In this document: positions 54,907 through 63,873 of the stretch, one piece after another
Position numbering within the stretch: the first letter of the stretch is position 1
How the letters are laid out: every line of letters begins with the position of its first letter
DNA from: Limnobacter alexandrii
GTDB taxonomy: Bacteria > Pseudomonadota > Gammaproteobacteria > Burkholderiales > Burkholderiaceae_B
DNA: 64,000 nucleotides
Assembly: GCF_005871185.1 (NCBI RefSeq)
Contig: NZ_SWKN01000007.1
Location: 412,576-476,575, forward strand
Direction: 5' to 3'
Translations under genes and position numbers: made by a program
Notes under the pieces: model-generated
Seen by the model: only the letters and a program-made list of their open reading frames with translations
Told to the model about the DNA's origin: nothing
The model's database searches: none

Positions 54907-56070
54907 ATGACCACACGAGTTGACCCCAATAGCCCGATCCACTGGCCCGGCGCAATTACCCTGTTTGGAACCACCATTGCTGCACTCATTCTTGTACCAG
55001 CCTATGCCTGGTTCAATGACTACAGCACGGCTGCCTGGGTGTCGTTCGTTGTATTGGCAATTTTGAATGGCATTTCGATTACCGCTGGTTACCACCGCCT
55101 GTGGGCGCACCGCACTTACGAAGCCCACTGGTCGGTTCGCTTCGTGCTGATGTTCTTTGGCACCATGGCCGTTCAAAACAGCATTTTGATTTGGGCTTCG
55201 GGCCACCGCACGCACCACCGCCATGTGGACGACACGGAAAATGACCCCTACTCGGCCAAGCGTGGCTTCTGGTTCTCGCACATGGGCTGGATGATTCGCA
55301 AATATGAATCGGGCAAGGAAGACTTCAGCAATTCACCCGACCTGCTCAAAGATCCGCTGGTGATGTTCCAGCACAAGCACTACACCGCATTGGCTTTGGG
55401 CATTAACTTCGGTTTGCCAGTCATCATTGGCCTGCTGGTGGGCGACCTGTGGGGCGTGGTGCTGCTGGGTGGCTTGGCCCGCTTGGTGTGGTGCCACCAA
55501 ACCACGTTCTTCATCAATTCGCTGGCGCACATTTGGGGCCGCCGCCCTTACACCGATGAGAACACCGCGCGCGACAACGATTTCCTGGCGATTTTCACCT
55601 ACGGTGAGGGCTATCACAACTACCACCACCTGTTTCAGTACGACTATCGCAACGGCATCAAGTGGTTTCACATTGACCCCACGAAATGGCTGATCGCAGG
55701 TTTGTCGTATGTGGGCTTGACCAAAAACCTGAAGCGCTGCGACAAATTCGCCATTGAGAAAGCACGCATTGCGATGCAATTCAAACGTGCTGAAGAAAAA
55801 ATGCTGGCCCACCCTTCTACCATGCAAGCCCATGTAGACGCGATGAAAGCCCGCCTTGCGCAAGAATATGAGCACTACAGCAAGGCCTTGCAAGACTGGG
55901 CCAAACTGAAAGAAGCCTGGTACCAAGACACCAAGACCGCCATTAAAAATGGTGAGACCCTGGCGGCCTACAAAGCCAAATTCAAAGCCATGGAAATTGA
56001 AATGCGCCTGCAACGCAAGCGCTTGCAGGCACTGGTTCGCCAGGTACAGAAGCCAGCATTGGCTGTTTGA
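54907..56070 (+). CDS. acyl-CoA desaturase (delta-9 type)
   Basis: 387 residues from ATG 54907 (MTTRVDPNSP). Four hydrophobic segments and the three histidine boxes HRLWAH (~62), HRTHHRHVD (~99) and HNYHHLF (~238) are present, all required for the di-iron centre. It puts a cis double bond into fatty-acyl chains. The C-terminal ~90 residues are a charged helical extension (AEEKMLAHPSTMQAHVDAM) beyond the usual desaturase core. It is convergent with the Coq7 gene, with only 4 bp between stops. The upstream gap has CGAAAT/ATTTCG and TTAAATATTTAA palindromes. Confidence 0.93.
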   Translation: MTTRVDPNSPIHWPGAITLFGTTIAALILVPAYAWFNDYSTAAWVSFVVLAILNGISITAGYHRLWAHRTYEAHWSVRFVLMFFGTMAVQNSILIWASGHRTHHRHVDDTENDPYSAKRGFWFSHMGWMIRKYESGKEDFSNSPDLLKDPLVMFQHKHYTALALGINFGLPVIIGLLVGDLWGVVLLGGLARLVWCHQTTFFINSLAHIWGRRPYTDENTARDNDFLAIFTYGEGYHNYHHLFQYDYRNGIKWFHIDPTKWLIAGLSYVGLTKNLKRCDKFAIEKARIAMQFKRAEEKMLAHPSTMQAHVDAMKARLAQEYEHYSKALQDWAKLKEAWYQDTKTAIKNGETLAAYKAKFKAMEIEMRLQRKRLQALVRQVQKPALAV

Positions 56071-56074
56071 ATAG

Positions 56075-56989
56075 CTAGATAAAACGGGCCAAGGTTACTG
56101 CAACTTTCGAGCCTGTACCAATGGCACCCACCCAAAGCCTGGCGAACAAACCGCCGGGCTTTGTTGTTTTTGCGGCCGCCTCGTCGCGGTGTGCGCATTC
56201 GTCCAGCTGGAACTCGATTAACTGCGCCTTGAGCGCCTGGTGAGTACCCAAAGCATTCAGCTTCTCGATTTGTTCCTGGTAGTGCACGTTCACAAAAGAC
56301 TCCACTGCGGCGATGGTTCGGTACACCGCAGCTTGCCCAAACAAGGCGGGCAAAGCGCCTGTGATGAATCCTGCAATTCGCCAGGGCACCAACAGCCAAC
56401 TGCGCCTGAATACCGGCAACAGTTCATTCATGGCATTTAAATGGCGTTGTTCGGTTTGCAAGTGTTCACTGGCAAACGCGCGAATTTCAGGGTTTTTTGA
56501 AACAGCCAGAATGCCTTTGTAAATCCACACGGCCCCGGTTTCACCAGCATGGTCGGTGCGAATGTCGGCCACCAAGGTGGGCGGCAAATGGCTGGTGTCG
56601 AACTTCAAAATAAAGCGTTGAATTTTTGGACGCACCGGCAAAAAACCCGTGTAGGCCTTTTCCATCAACCACAACATACCCGGCAGCTTGGCCAGCCACG
56701 CCAACACCCGCCAGCCCGCCAATTGCGCCCACACATGCACAAAAGCTGCAGCGCCACTCAGCAATTCACCTTGCGCCGTGCGCGTGTGAAAGCGCGCCAT
56801 GAGTTGTTCTTTGGATTGGCCCTGCGGAAGCTGCGTTTCGGGCTTGGACACATCAACCCAGGCAATGGGTTGATCAGGGGTGATGTTTTGATACACCGCG
56901 ATTTCCCGGCGGCACATGGGGCACGAGCCGTCGAAATACACTTCGACGCATTGGGCCTGATTTGAAACTTGCTGGTCTTTTACTGCCAT
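56075..56989 (-). CDS. coq7: DCC thiol-disulfide domain fused to Coq7 hydroxylase
   Basis: A 304-residue fusion. The N-terminal ~115 residues are a DUF393/DCC domain with the FDGSCPMCRREIAV motif (Cys23, Cys26). The C-terminal ~170 residues are the di-iron hydroxylase Coq7, which adds the C6-hydroxyl to demethoxyubiquinone. Di-iron ligands are Glu150 (DHAGETGA), Glu180 and His183 (QTEQRHL), Glu230 (AAVESF) and Glu264, His267 (LDECAH). All six are present, so it should be active. Stand-alone Coq7 has ~200 residues. The role of the fused redox domain is unknown. Confidence 0.88.
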   Translation of the reverse strand: MAVKDQQVSNQAQCVEVYFDGSCPMCRREIAVYQNITPDQPIAWVDVSKPETQLPQGQSKEQLMARFHTRTAQGELLSGAAAFVHVWAQLAGWRVLAWLAKLPGMLWLMEKAYTGFLPVRPKIQRFILKFDTSHLPPTLVADIRTDHAGETGAVWIYKGILAVSKNPEIRAFASEHLQTEQRHLNAMNELLPVFRRSWLLVPWRIAGFITGALPALFGQAAVYRTIAAVESFVNVHYQEQIEKLNALGTHQALKAQLIEFQLDECAHRDEAAAKTTKPGGLFARLWVGAIGTGSKVAVTLARFI

Positions 56990-57034
56990 GACCGTACTGC
57001 CTTACTTTTTAAAACATGAGAAAACCTTGAACGG

Positions 57035-57247
57035 TTAACCCAGTTTAACTGTGTACTTCACGCCGTCAAACTCGATGACATCGCCACCCACAATTTTCTT
57101 GCGCTTCTGGGTTTCAATTTGACCGTTGACCAACACATGGCCATCGGCGATTACATTTTTGGCCTCGCCGCCGCTGGACAACCAACCCTGAAACTTCAGG
57201 ATTTTGTACAGCTCAACGGGTTCTTTGTTGATGATGACTTCGTTCAT
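57035..57247 (-). CDS. S4 RNA-binding domain protein (YbcJ-like)
   Basis: 70 residues with the single S4 domain: VELYKILKFQGWLSSGGEAK and VLVNGQIETQKRKKIVGGDV. E. coli YbcJ is the same size; it binds RNA, and the exact role is unknown. It is followed on the same strand by the Coq7 fusion, 45 bp downstream. Confidence 0.9.
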   Translation of the reverse strand: MNEVIINKEPVELYKILKFQGWLSSGGEAKNVIADGHVLVNGQIETQKRKKIVGGDVIEFDGVKYTVKLG

Positions 57248-57260
57248 TTTCTTCCTCTAT

Positions 57261-57548
57261 TCAGGCAGCAATCAAGGGGCGCACTTTGGATTTACTCACC
57301 TGCTTGGCATGCCAAAGATCATATTGCAGTTGTTGCTGTAACCAAACTTCAGGCGAGCCTCCGAGCCATTGGGAAAGGCGAATCGCCATGTCTGCGCTGA
57401 TCGCGGCTTTTCCATTGATCATCCGGGAAAATGCGACTCGCGACACACCAAGCTGCAATGCTGCCTCGGTCACCGAAATACCAAGAGAGGGCAATACATC
57501 GAACTTTATGGTCAGCCCGGGATGCGGGGGGTTGTGCATATTACTCAT
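57261..57548 (-). CDS. higA: antitoxin HigA
   Basis: 95 residues from the ATG at 57548 (MSNMHNPPHPGLTIK). The XRE helix-turn-helix segment is SVTEAALQLGVSRVAFSRMI, followed by the HigA ending PEVWLQQQLQYDLW. It neutralises HigB and represses the pair's promoter. It starts 39 bp after the HigB stop, the usual toxin-first order. Confidence 0.92.
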   Translation of the reverse strand: MSNMHNPPHPGLTIKFDVLPSLGISVTEAALQLGVSRVAFSRMINGKAAISADMAIRLSQWLGGSPEVWLQQQLQYDLWHAKQVSKSKVRPLIAA

Positions 57549-57587
57549 AATTGTTGAATCCTGCTCAAATTTTGATCGACAGTCCAC

Positions 57588-57866
57588 TCAGTGGTAATCC
57601 TGATAATCAACAACTTCAGCGTTATTGCCTCGAAAGCGAAAAGTGAGACGCCAATTACCACTAACCCAAATGGACCAATGATCTTTCAACTCGCCGGACA
57701 AACGATGCAACTTCCAGCCGGGAACATTCATGTCCAATGGAGAAGTGGCCACATCGAGCCTAAACAACTGTCGCCGCAACTTTTCCGCATGCTCGGGGTT
57801 TATTCCACGTTTGCTGCCCGAACGAAAAAATTTCTCGAGCCCTTTGTGCGCAAAACTGCTGATCAT
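57588..57866 (-). CDS. higB: toxin HigB (RelE-type mRNA interferase)
   Basis: 92 residues from the ATG at 57866 (MISSFAHKGLEKFF); the frame extends to 57908 but that part is not homologous. Hallmarks are KHKG-like start, LHRLSGELKDHWSIWVSGNW, and RLTFRFRGNNAEVVDYQDYH ending with a His. It cleaves ribosome-bound mRNA. The gene pair is complete and looks functional. Confidence 0.92.
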   Translation of the reverse strand: MISSFAHKGLEKFFRSGSKRGINPEHAEKLRRQLFRLDVATSPLDMNVPGWKLHRLSGELKDHWSIWVSGNWRLTFRFRGNNAEVVDYQDYH

Positions 57867-57962
57867 GAATTGTATCTCGTATCGCATCACGATACAACTT
57901 GAAATCAAAGATCAAGACTACCCGCAATAACAGGGGAGACCAAACCACTCACCAGAATTGAG

Positions 57963-59609
57963 TCATCCGTTCAGTATCCACCGCGCGGCCTTCTCGGCAA
58001 TCATCAGCGTAGGACTGTTGGTGTTGCCACTGGTAATGGTGGGCATTACGCTAGCATCGGCGATTCGCAAATGCTTCACGCCAATCACTCGCAAGCGCGA
58101 ATCAACCACCGCAGCCGGGTCGTTGGCTGCACCCATTTTTGCCGTGCCCACCGGATGAAAAATCGTGGTGGCAATGTCGCCTGCCAAACGCACTAATTCC
58201 TCGTCGGTTTGAAATTCCACGCCGGGCTTGAATTCCTCAGGCTTGTATTTGGCCAATGCGGGTTGCTGCGCAATATTGCGCGTCACCCTTAGGGAATCGG
58301 CGGCCACCTTCTGATCCTCGGCAGTGCTGAGGTAATTGGGTGTAATGGCGGGAGCTTCAGAGAAATTCCCACTCTTGATGTGAACCGAACCCCGACTGCT
58401 GGGGTTGAGGTTGCACACACTGGCCGTGAAGGCATTGAAGTTGTGCAAAGGCTGGCCAAATGCGGGCAGGCTTAACGGCTGTACATGGTACTGAATGTTG
58501 GGGTATGGCCGGTCTGCACTGCTTTTGGTGAATGCGCCCAGTTGCGAGGGTGCCATGCTCATTGGGCCGCTGCGCTTGAACACATATTCCATGCCAATTT
58601 GCGCTTTGCCCCACAGGCTGTTGGCCAGCGTGTTCAGGGTTTTAACGCCCTGCACTTTGAACACGGCACGAATCTGCAAATGGTCTTGCAGGTTGGCACC
58701 CACGCCGGGTTTGTCCAGCTTTACCTCAATGCCGTGTTCTTGCAACAAGCTACCCTGCCCTATGCCTGAAAGCTCAAGTATTTGCGGCGTACCAATAGCA
58801 CCGGCGCACAGCACGGTTTCGCGCACGGCTTTCACTGTAAGCTCTTCACCGCCCTTCACCACCAGCGCGCCATTGCACACCAGTTCGCCGCTTGGGTTTC
58901 GCTCAATGATCAAATTTTTCACTTGCGCCTTGGTCCACACGGTCAGGTTCGGGCGCTTCATAATGGGGCGCAAGAAAGCCTTGGATGTATTCCACCGCCA
59001 GCCGCTGCGCTGGTTCACTTCAAAGTAGCCCACGCCAAAATTATTGCCACGGTTGAAGTCGTCGCTAGCGGGTATGCCCGCCTGTTGTGCTGCTTGTGAG
59101 AACGCTTCAAGAATTTCCCAACGCAGGCGCTGCTTTTCTACGCGCCATTCTCCTTGGCCACTGTGAAACATTGGCAGGTCGGTGTCGGCCAACTCGGCAT
59201 GCGGGTTGTCGTAACGCCAGTTGCTTTCATGGGCCAAAAAGTCTTGCAAACAATTGTTCCAGTTCCAGGCCTCGTCGCCGGTTTGAGCGGCCCAGCTTTC
59301 ATAATCGCGGGCTTGGCCACGCATGTAGATCATGCCGTTGATGCTGGAGCAACCGCCCAAGGTTTTACCGCGCGGGTAAATCAGCGAGCGGCCATTCAGG
59401 CCTGCATCGGGCTCGGTTCTAAAACGCCAATCGGTGCGGGGGTTGTCAATGCAATACAGGTAACCCACGGGAATGTGGATCCAGTGGTAATTGTCTTTGC
59501 CGCCCGCTTCCAGCAACAGCACTGAGTTGTTGGGGTTGGCGCTTAGCCTGTTCGCCATCAAAGCCCCTGCTGTGCCCGCACCCACCACAATGTAATCAAA
59601 AGTCCGCAT
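57963..59609 (-). CDS. GMC family oxidoreductase (choline dehydrogenase type)
   Basis: 548 residues. FAD-binding GAGTAGALMANRLSANP (~10-26), the GMC signature PRGKTLGGCSSINGMIYMRG and LCAGAIGTPQILELSGIG. C-terminal catalytic His/Asn region: TTIFHPVGTAKMG and GNTNSPTLMIAEKAAR. It oxidises an alcohol; choline, polyethylene glycol or other alcohols are possible. It is divergent from glcB across a 219-bp gap. Confidence 0.93.
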   Translation of the reverse strand: MRTFDYIVVGAGTAGALMANRLSANPNNSVLLLEAGGKDNYHWIHIPVGYLYCIDNPRTDWRFRTEPDAGLNGRSLIYPRGKTLGGCSSINGMIYMRGQARDYESWAAQTGDEAWNWNNCLQDFLAHESNWRYDNPHAELADTDLPMFHSGQGEWRVEKQRLRWEILEAFSQAAQQAGIPASDDFNRGNNFGVGYFEVNQRSGWRWNTSKAFLRPIMKRPNLTVWTKAQVKNLIIERNPSGELVCNGALVVKGGEELTVKAVRETVLCAGAIGTPQILELSGIGQGSLLQEHGIEVKLDKPGVGANLQDHLQIRAVFKVQGVKTLNTLANSLWGKAQIGMEYVFKRSGPMSMAPSQLGAFTKSSADRPYPNIQYHVQPLSLPAFGQPLHNFNAFTASVCNLNPSSRGSVHIKSGNFSEAPAITPNYLSTAEDQKVAADSLRVTRNIAQQPALAKYKPEEFKPGVEFQTDEELVRLAGDIATTIFHPVGTAKMGAANDPAAVVDSRLRVIGVKHLRIADASVMPTITSGNTNSPTLMIAEKAARWILNG

Positions 59610-59828
59610 GTCTACCCCGAGTTTATTTCTAGATAGTAACCATCACAGAAACCGCTTGGTGGGCTGCGCTGCAATCATTGGATTGGGGTTTTCCAGAGTT
59701 TTGCAAAAAAGTTAAAGATGAAATGACCAATCACCCGCGCTTGTGACGATTCCAAGCATGTCAGAATGACACCCAATTCCTTTACAATCATGGGCTAATT
59801 ACCCATTCCAACAGCTCGAGGTTTCAAA

Positions 59829-62018
59829 ATGACAGAACGCACCACCGTGCATGGCTTGAAAGTAGCCACCCCCCTGTACAACTTCATCAACAATGAAGTG
59901 CTGCCCGGCACCGGCATTGATCAAGCTGGTTTCTGGAAAGGCTTCGATGAAATCGTCAACAGACTGGCACCCAAGAACGCCGCCCTGCTGGCTGAACGCG
60001 ACCGCATTCAGCTGGAAATGGACGCATGGCACAAAGCCAACCCAGGCCCCATCACCGACATGGCCGCTTATCAGGAATTCCTGAAGAAGATTGGTTACCT
60101 GGTTGAACAGCCTGCCAAAGTGCAAGCCACCACCGCCAATGTAGACAGCGAACTGGCCACACAAGCTGGCCCCCAGTTGGTTGTGCCCATTTTGAACGCA
60201 CGCTACGCCCTGAACGCAGCCAACGCACGTTGGGGCAGCCTGTACGACGCCCTGTACGGCACTGATGTTATTTCCGAGGAAGGCGGTGCAGAACGCGCTG
60301 GCGGCTACAACCCCGTGCGCGGCGCAAAAGTAATTGAGTTTGCACGCAACTTTTTGGATCAGTCTTTCCCCTTGGAAGGCGCATCACACAAAGACGCAAC
60401 TGGCTACGCTATTGCCGGTGGCAAGCTGCAAGTTGCCTTGAAGAATGGCAGCACTGCTGGCCTGAAGAATGCTGCGCAACTGGTGGGTTACCAGGGCGAT
60501 GCAGCAGCACCTTCTTCCGTATTGCTGGTGAACAACGGCATTCACGCCGACATCATCATTAATCGCGCAACACCGATTGGTTCTAGCGACGCAGCCGGTG
60601 TGGCCGACGTGGTGCTGGAAGCAGCCTTGTCCACTATTCTGGATTTGGAAGACTCTGTTGCCGCAGTGGATGCTGAAGACAAAATTGTGGCCTACAAAAA
60701 CTGGCTGGGTATTTTGAAAGGCACGCTGACAGAAAGCGTGAGCAAAGGCGGCAAAACCTTCACACGCGGCTTGAATGCTGACCGTGTTTACACCGGCGTG
60801 AATGGCGAAACTGTAACCATGCATGGCCGCAGCATGTTGTTCCTGCGCAATGTGGGCCACTTGATGACCAACCCTGCCATTTTGTGGGGCGGTGACAAAG
60901 AGATTCCCGAAGGCATTATGGATGCGATTGTGACCACCACCATCGCACTGCATGACCTGAAAGGCAATGGCGTGAACGGCATTCGCAACAGCCGCAAAGG
61001 TTCTGTTTACATCGTGAAGCCCAAGATGCACGGCCCTGTTGAAGTGGGCTTTGCTGCCGAATTGTTCACCCATGTAGAAAAGCTGCTGGGCCTGCCCGAC
61101 AGCACCGTGAAGCTGGGCATTATGGACGAAGAGCGCCGCACATCGGTTAACCTGAAGGCCTGTATTGCTGCTGCTGCCAGCCGTGTTGCTTTCATTAACA
61201 CAGGTTTCCTGGACCGCACTGGCGACGAAATGCACACCGCCATGCATGCCGGTGCCATGATTCGCAAAGCCGACATGAAGAGCAGCGCATGGATTACCGC
61301 CTACGAGCGTAACAACGTGCTGGTTGGTTTGAGCTGTGGCCTGAAAGGCCGCGCGCAAATTGGTAAAGGCATGTGGGCCATGCCCGACCTGATGAAGGCC
61401 ATGCTGGAACAGAAAATTGGCCACCCCAAAGCCGGTGCCAACACTGCTTGGGTACCCAGCCCAACGGCTGCAACACTGCACGCCATGCACTACCACCAGG
61501 TGAGCGTGGCCGCTGTTCAAGCCGAGCTGGAAAAGATTGATGCCGATGCAGAACGCCCAGGCATTCTAGCCAACCTGTTGCAAGTGCCAGTGGCCACCAA
61601 CACCAACTGGAGCGATGCAGAGAAGCAGCAGGAACTGGACAACAATGCCCAAGGCATTTTGGGTTATGTGGTTCGCTGGGTTGACCAAGGTGTAGGTTGC
61701 TCCAAGGTGCCCGACATCAACAACGTGGGCCTGATGGAAGACCGCGCCACACTGCGTATTTCCAGCCAGCACATTGCCAACTGGATTCACCACGGCATCG
61801 TGACTGAAGCGCAAGTAATGGAAACCATGAAGCGCATGGCCGCTGTGGTTGACCAGCAAAACGCTGGTGACCCCGCGTACAAGCCCATGGCTGGCAACTT
61901 TGAAACATCAGCTGCGTTCAAGGCTGCATGCGACTTGGTGTTCAAAGGCATGGAACAACCTGCCGGTTACACTGAGCCACTGCTGCACGCATGGCGCTTG
62001 AAGGTAAAAGCTGCTTAA
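59829..62018 (+). CDS. glcB: malate synthase G
   Basis: A 729-residue monomeric enzyme that condenses glyoxylate with acetyl-CoA. Conserved segments include [36 protein letters not shown] (active-site Arg), [20 protein letters not shown] (metal-binding Glu/Asp) and [14 protein letters not shown]. Length is exactly that of the G isoform. GAGG lies 8 bp before the ATG. A terminator follows 25 bp after the stop. It implies growth on acetate, glycolate or glyoxylate-yielding compounds. Confidence 0.97.
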   Translation: MTERTTVHGLKVATPLYNFINNEVLPGTGIDQAGFWKGFDEIVNRLAPKNAALLAERDRIQLEMDAWHKANPGPITDMAAYQEFLKKIGYLVEQPAKVQATTANVDSELATQAGPQLVVPILNARYALNAANARWGSLYDALYGTDVISEEGGAERAGGYNPVRGAKVIEFARNFLDQSFPLEGASHKDATGYAIAGGKLQVALKNGSTAGLKNAAQLVGYQGDAAAPSSVLLVNNGIHADIIINRATPIGSSDAAGVADVVLEAALSTILDLEDSVAAVDAEDKIVAYKNWLGILKGTLTESVSKGGKTFTRGLNADRVYTGVNGETVTMHGRSMLFLRNVGHLMTNPAILWGGDKEIPEGIMDAIVTTTIALHDLKGNGVNGIRNSRKGSVYIVKPKMHGPVEVGFAAELFTHVEKLLGLPDSTVKLGIMDEERRTSVNLKACIAAAASRVAFINTGFLDRTGDEMHTAMHAGAMIRKADMKSSAWITAYERNNVLVGLSCGLKGRAQIGKGMWAMPDLMKAMLEQKIGHPKAGANTAWVPSPTAATLHAMHYHQVSVAAVQAELEKIDADAERPGILANLLQVPVATNTNWSDAEKQQELDNNAQGILGYVVRWVDQGVGCSKVPDINNVGLMEDRATLRISSQHIANWIHHGIVTEAQVMETMKRMAAVVDQQNAGDPAYKPMAGNFETSAAFKAACDLVFKGMEQPAGYTEPLLHAWRLKVKAA

Positions 62019-62042
62019 GTTTGTTTAGCAGTTAGAAATGGA

Positions 62043-62076
62043 AAAGCCAGGTGCTGAAAAGTGCCTGGCTTTTTTG
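62043..62076 (+). terminator. Rho-independent terminator after glcB
   Basis: AAAAGCCAGG and CCTGGCTTTT form an 8-10 bp stem around TGCTGAAAAGTG, ending in six T. It lies about 25 bp past the glcB stop and ends that transcript. Confidence 0.85.
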
Positions 62077-62101
62077 TTGGAACGATTACATGCTTAGTTG
62101 A

Positions 62102-62359
62102 TCAGAAGTTATTCAACTTTGATCGGGAGAAAAGTTTCATCAGAAAGCTGAACAACAAATACATCAACAATCCTCCCATGGCGCCAATTACAAACCAAAG
62201 GCTGAAGAGGCCAAGAGAGTATTTGTAATCGATACCGCCACTTGAAAGATAAAACTCCGACTGCGAATTGTGTGAGAAACCCAGAGCGATCATCACGCTT
62301 GCCAGAACGAGGCCACATGCCAGGGCCACAATCAATGCCTTACCTTTAAGCAGTTTCAT
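62102..62359 (-). CDS. small two-helix membrane protein next to the SLT gene
   Basis: 85 residues from ATG 62359 (MKLLKGKALIVAL). Two hydrophobic helices: ALIVALACGLVLASVMIALG and SLWFVIGAMGGLLMYLLFS. The C-terminus is basic. Its ATG overlaps the TGA of the transglycosylase-like gene (ATGA), so the two are translationally coupled. The layout resembles a peptidoglycan-cleaving protein with a small membrane partner (for example immunity or holin-like), but this is inference. Confidence 0.6.
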   Translation of the reverse strand: MKLLKGKALIVALACGLVLASVMIALGFSHNSQSEFYLSSGGIDYKYSLGLFSLWFVIGAMGGLLMYLLFSFLMKLFSRSKLNNF

Positions 62360-62877
62360 TTTTCTGCCTTCCGAAGCCATGGTTGTGCTAGATAGATTTT
62401 TTCTACGCGGGCGCCGTAATCACTCACACGTTGAGCATTGATGTTGTTGTACAAAGTAGCTATGTGACGAACCGAAGTACCCTGAGGAACATTTGCGGTA
62501 ATCCGCTTGAGAATTTCTGCGCCAGCTCTGATGTTCTTGTACGGATCATTCATAGCTTGGCGGTTACCAAATGTGCTACCCCAGTACTCCACGTTCACAT
62601 TCATCGGAAGAACAGATTTGTTCATCCCGAGAATCGCCAACGGCGCATCGTAATAACCGTGAGTTGTTTCCATATACATGATGGCTCGTATCAACCGACC
62701 GTCCAGCATTAGCTCGCGGGCCACGCGATCAATCAATGCTGAGTTTCTCGAAACCGCAGAGAACGCAGCTATTTCATAAATGGGCTCAGAGCCGTCTGCA
62801 TTCGGGTTTTCAAGTACTACGAATTTGCAGGTCTTGATGTTTTGTACAAGACACTCTTTTCTTGCGGGTTGAACCAT
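62356..62877 (-). pseudogene. SLT-type lytic transglycosylase-like protein, probably 5'-truncated
   Basis: The frame gives 173 residues from ATG 62877. The C-terminal ~110 residues are lysozyme-like: IRAIMYMETTHGYYD (possible catalytic Glu in MET), VEYWGSTFGN, DPYKNIRAGAEILKRI, and IATLYNNINAQRVSDYGARV. Upstream the frame continues coding-like for 39 more codons (NAEGLKSERTYNLAVAQKS and so on) before TAG at 62995-62997, with no ATG, GTG or TTG. This suggests a lost start or N-terminus; a functional protein from 62877 is possible. It is coupled to the small membrane protein gene downstream. Confidence 0.5.
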
Positions 62878-62997
62878 TTGGGCGTTGTTCTCTTTGACTG
62901 GAAGTTGAAGATGATCAACTTCGAGATTACAAGACTTTTGAGCGACTGCTAAATTGTAGGTTCGCTCACTCTTGAGCCCTTCAGCGTTGGAGATCTA

Positions 62998-63288
62998 ATC
63001 GCACCAGTTCAGGTGTCAAGGTCGTCAGCTATTGTAAAAGTGCGAACTCCTCTATGCCTTGTTGAGTGATTTTCAAATTAACCTGAAAAAACTTCCTGGG
63101 AAGGTTGGGATTCGTTCGAGGTGAGATCAAAGCCAAAGCGCAGCTTGTTATTCATTTCTGACCACACGTCTTTATCAAATCCATGACAGAAATCGAACTT
63201 GAACGTGATTAATCTGGTTGGGGATAACAGCCATGCGGCACCTTTTAAACGAATTTAAAAAGGCACCTTAAAGAGAAGGAACGGGAGG
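62998..63288. other. stretch of decayed sequence without an intact gene
   Basis: No intact gene. On the minus strand one open piece ends at the stop at 63077-63079 and reads like a protein fragment (CHGFDKDVWSEMNNKLRFGF) without a start; I cannot assign it. The rest shows no motif. Together with the neighbouring broken genes it looks like a zone of past insertions and deletions. Confidence 0.4.
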
Positions 63289-63474
63289 TTACAAATTGCG
63301 GGGTGGTGGTTGCTTGGTGTGATTACACCGCGCTTTAACGGAAGGATCGTTCTTGAAACAGTTGATTCTGATTCGATGGGCAAGACCATCCCAGCCGTAG
63401 TGTTCAACAAGCTTCACGACGAGATTTTCTAGCGTGACTCCATGCATGGGATTATTCGATTACTCGTCACTCAT
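63289..63474 (-). pseudogene. broken VF530-family DNA-binding protein gene
   Basis: Too short for a normal gene call but recognisable: MHGVTLENLVVKLVEHYGWD then GLAHRIRINCFKNDPSVKA is the N-terminal two-thirds of VF530 (DUF2132). An upstream ATG at 63472-63474 is cut off by TAA at 63460-63462 (MSDE-stop-SNNPMHGV), where a Gln or similar codon would be expected. After NDPSVKA the expected LKFLRKTPWAR block is missing and the frame ends RCNHTKQPPPRNL. Translation from 63447 would give 52 residues lacking the C-terminal third. Confidence 0.65.
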
Positions 63475-63512
63475 GCCTGAAGTCGGTCCTTAGAATTGTG
63501 TGGTGGGCCTGG

Positions 63513-63815
63513 TCAGCCAGGCAGCTTTGCCGCAAGAACATCGACCTTTTCGATTGATGGCGGCGTGGCGAACAAGTCACCCGCTTTTTCCATCAGCGCA
63601 GCTGCCACCTTGCCGGAAAGATGAGCTTGTCGCCCGGCCTCATCTGGAAATGCATCGAAGATGCCAAAGGTTGATGGCCCCAAGCGAATACCGAACCAAG
63701 CTGTAGTAGCTGGCTCTGCCTGAACAAGGGGTAGACCACTTAGTAGAAAGTTCTCTACCTCTTTCTCTTTACCTGGCTTGGCTTCAAGACGAACGAACAA
63801 CGCGAGTTTGACCAT
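63513..63815 (-). CDS. antibiotic biosynthesis monooxygenase (ABM) domain protein
   Basis: 100 residues of the ferredoxin-like ABM fold: FVRLEAKPGKEKEVENFLLS at the start and GPSTFGIFDAFPDEAGRQAH in the centre. Members act as quinol monooxygenases or unknown small oxygenases (YgiN-like). Intact length. It begins 58 bp from the left end of an IS3-family element, which may have split it from its original promoter. Confidence 0.85.
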   Translation of the reverse strand: MVKLALFVRLEAKPGKEKEVENFLLSGLPLVQAEPATTAWFGIRLGPSTFGIFDAFPDEAGRQAHLSGKVAAALMEKAGDLFATPPSIEKVDVLAAKLPG

Positions 63816-63873
63816 GACACATCTCCAATTTTTTTAAACAAACATCAAAATGCCCACTTTCCAGTAGGTCCAG

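Noticed and set aside
60384..61520. 378-codon minus-strand frame opposite glcB
   Set aside because: His/Ala/Gly-rich shadow of malate synthase G.
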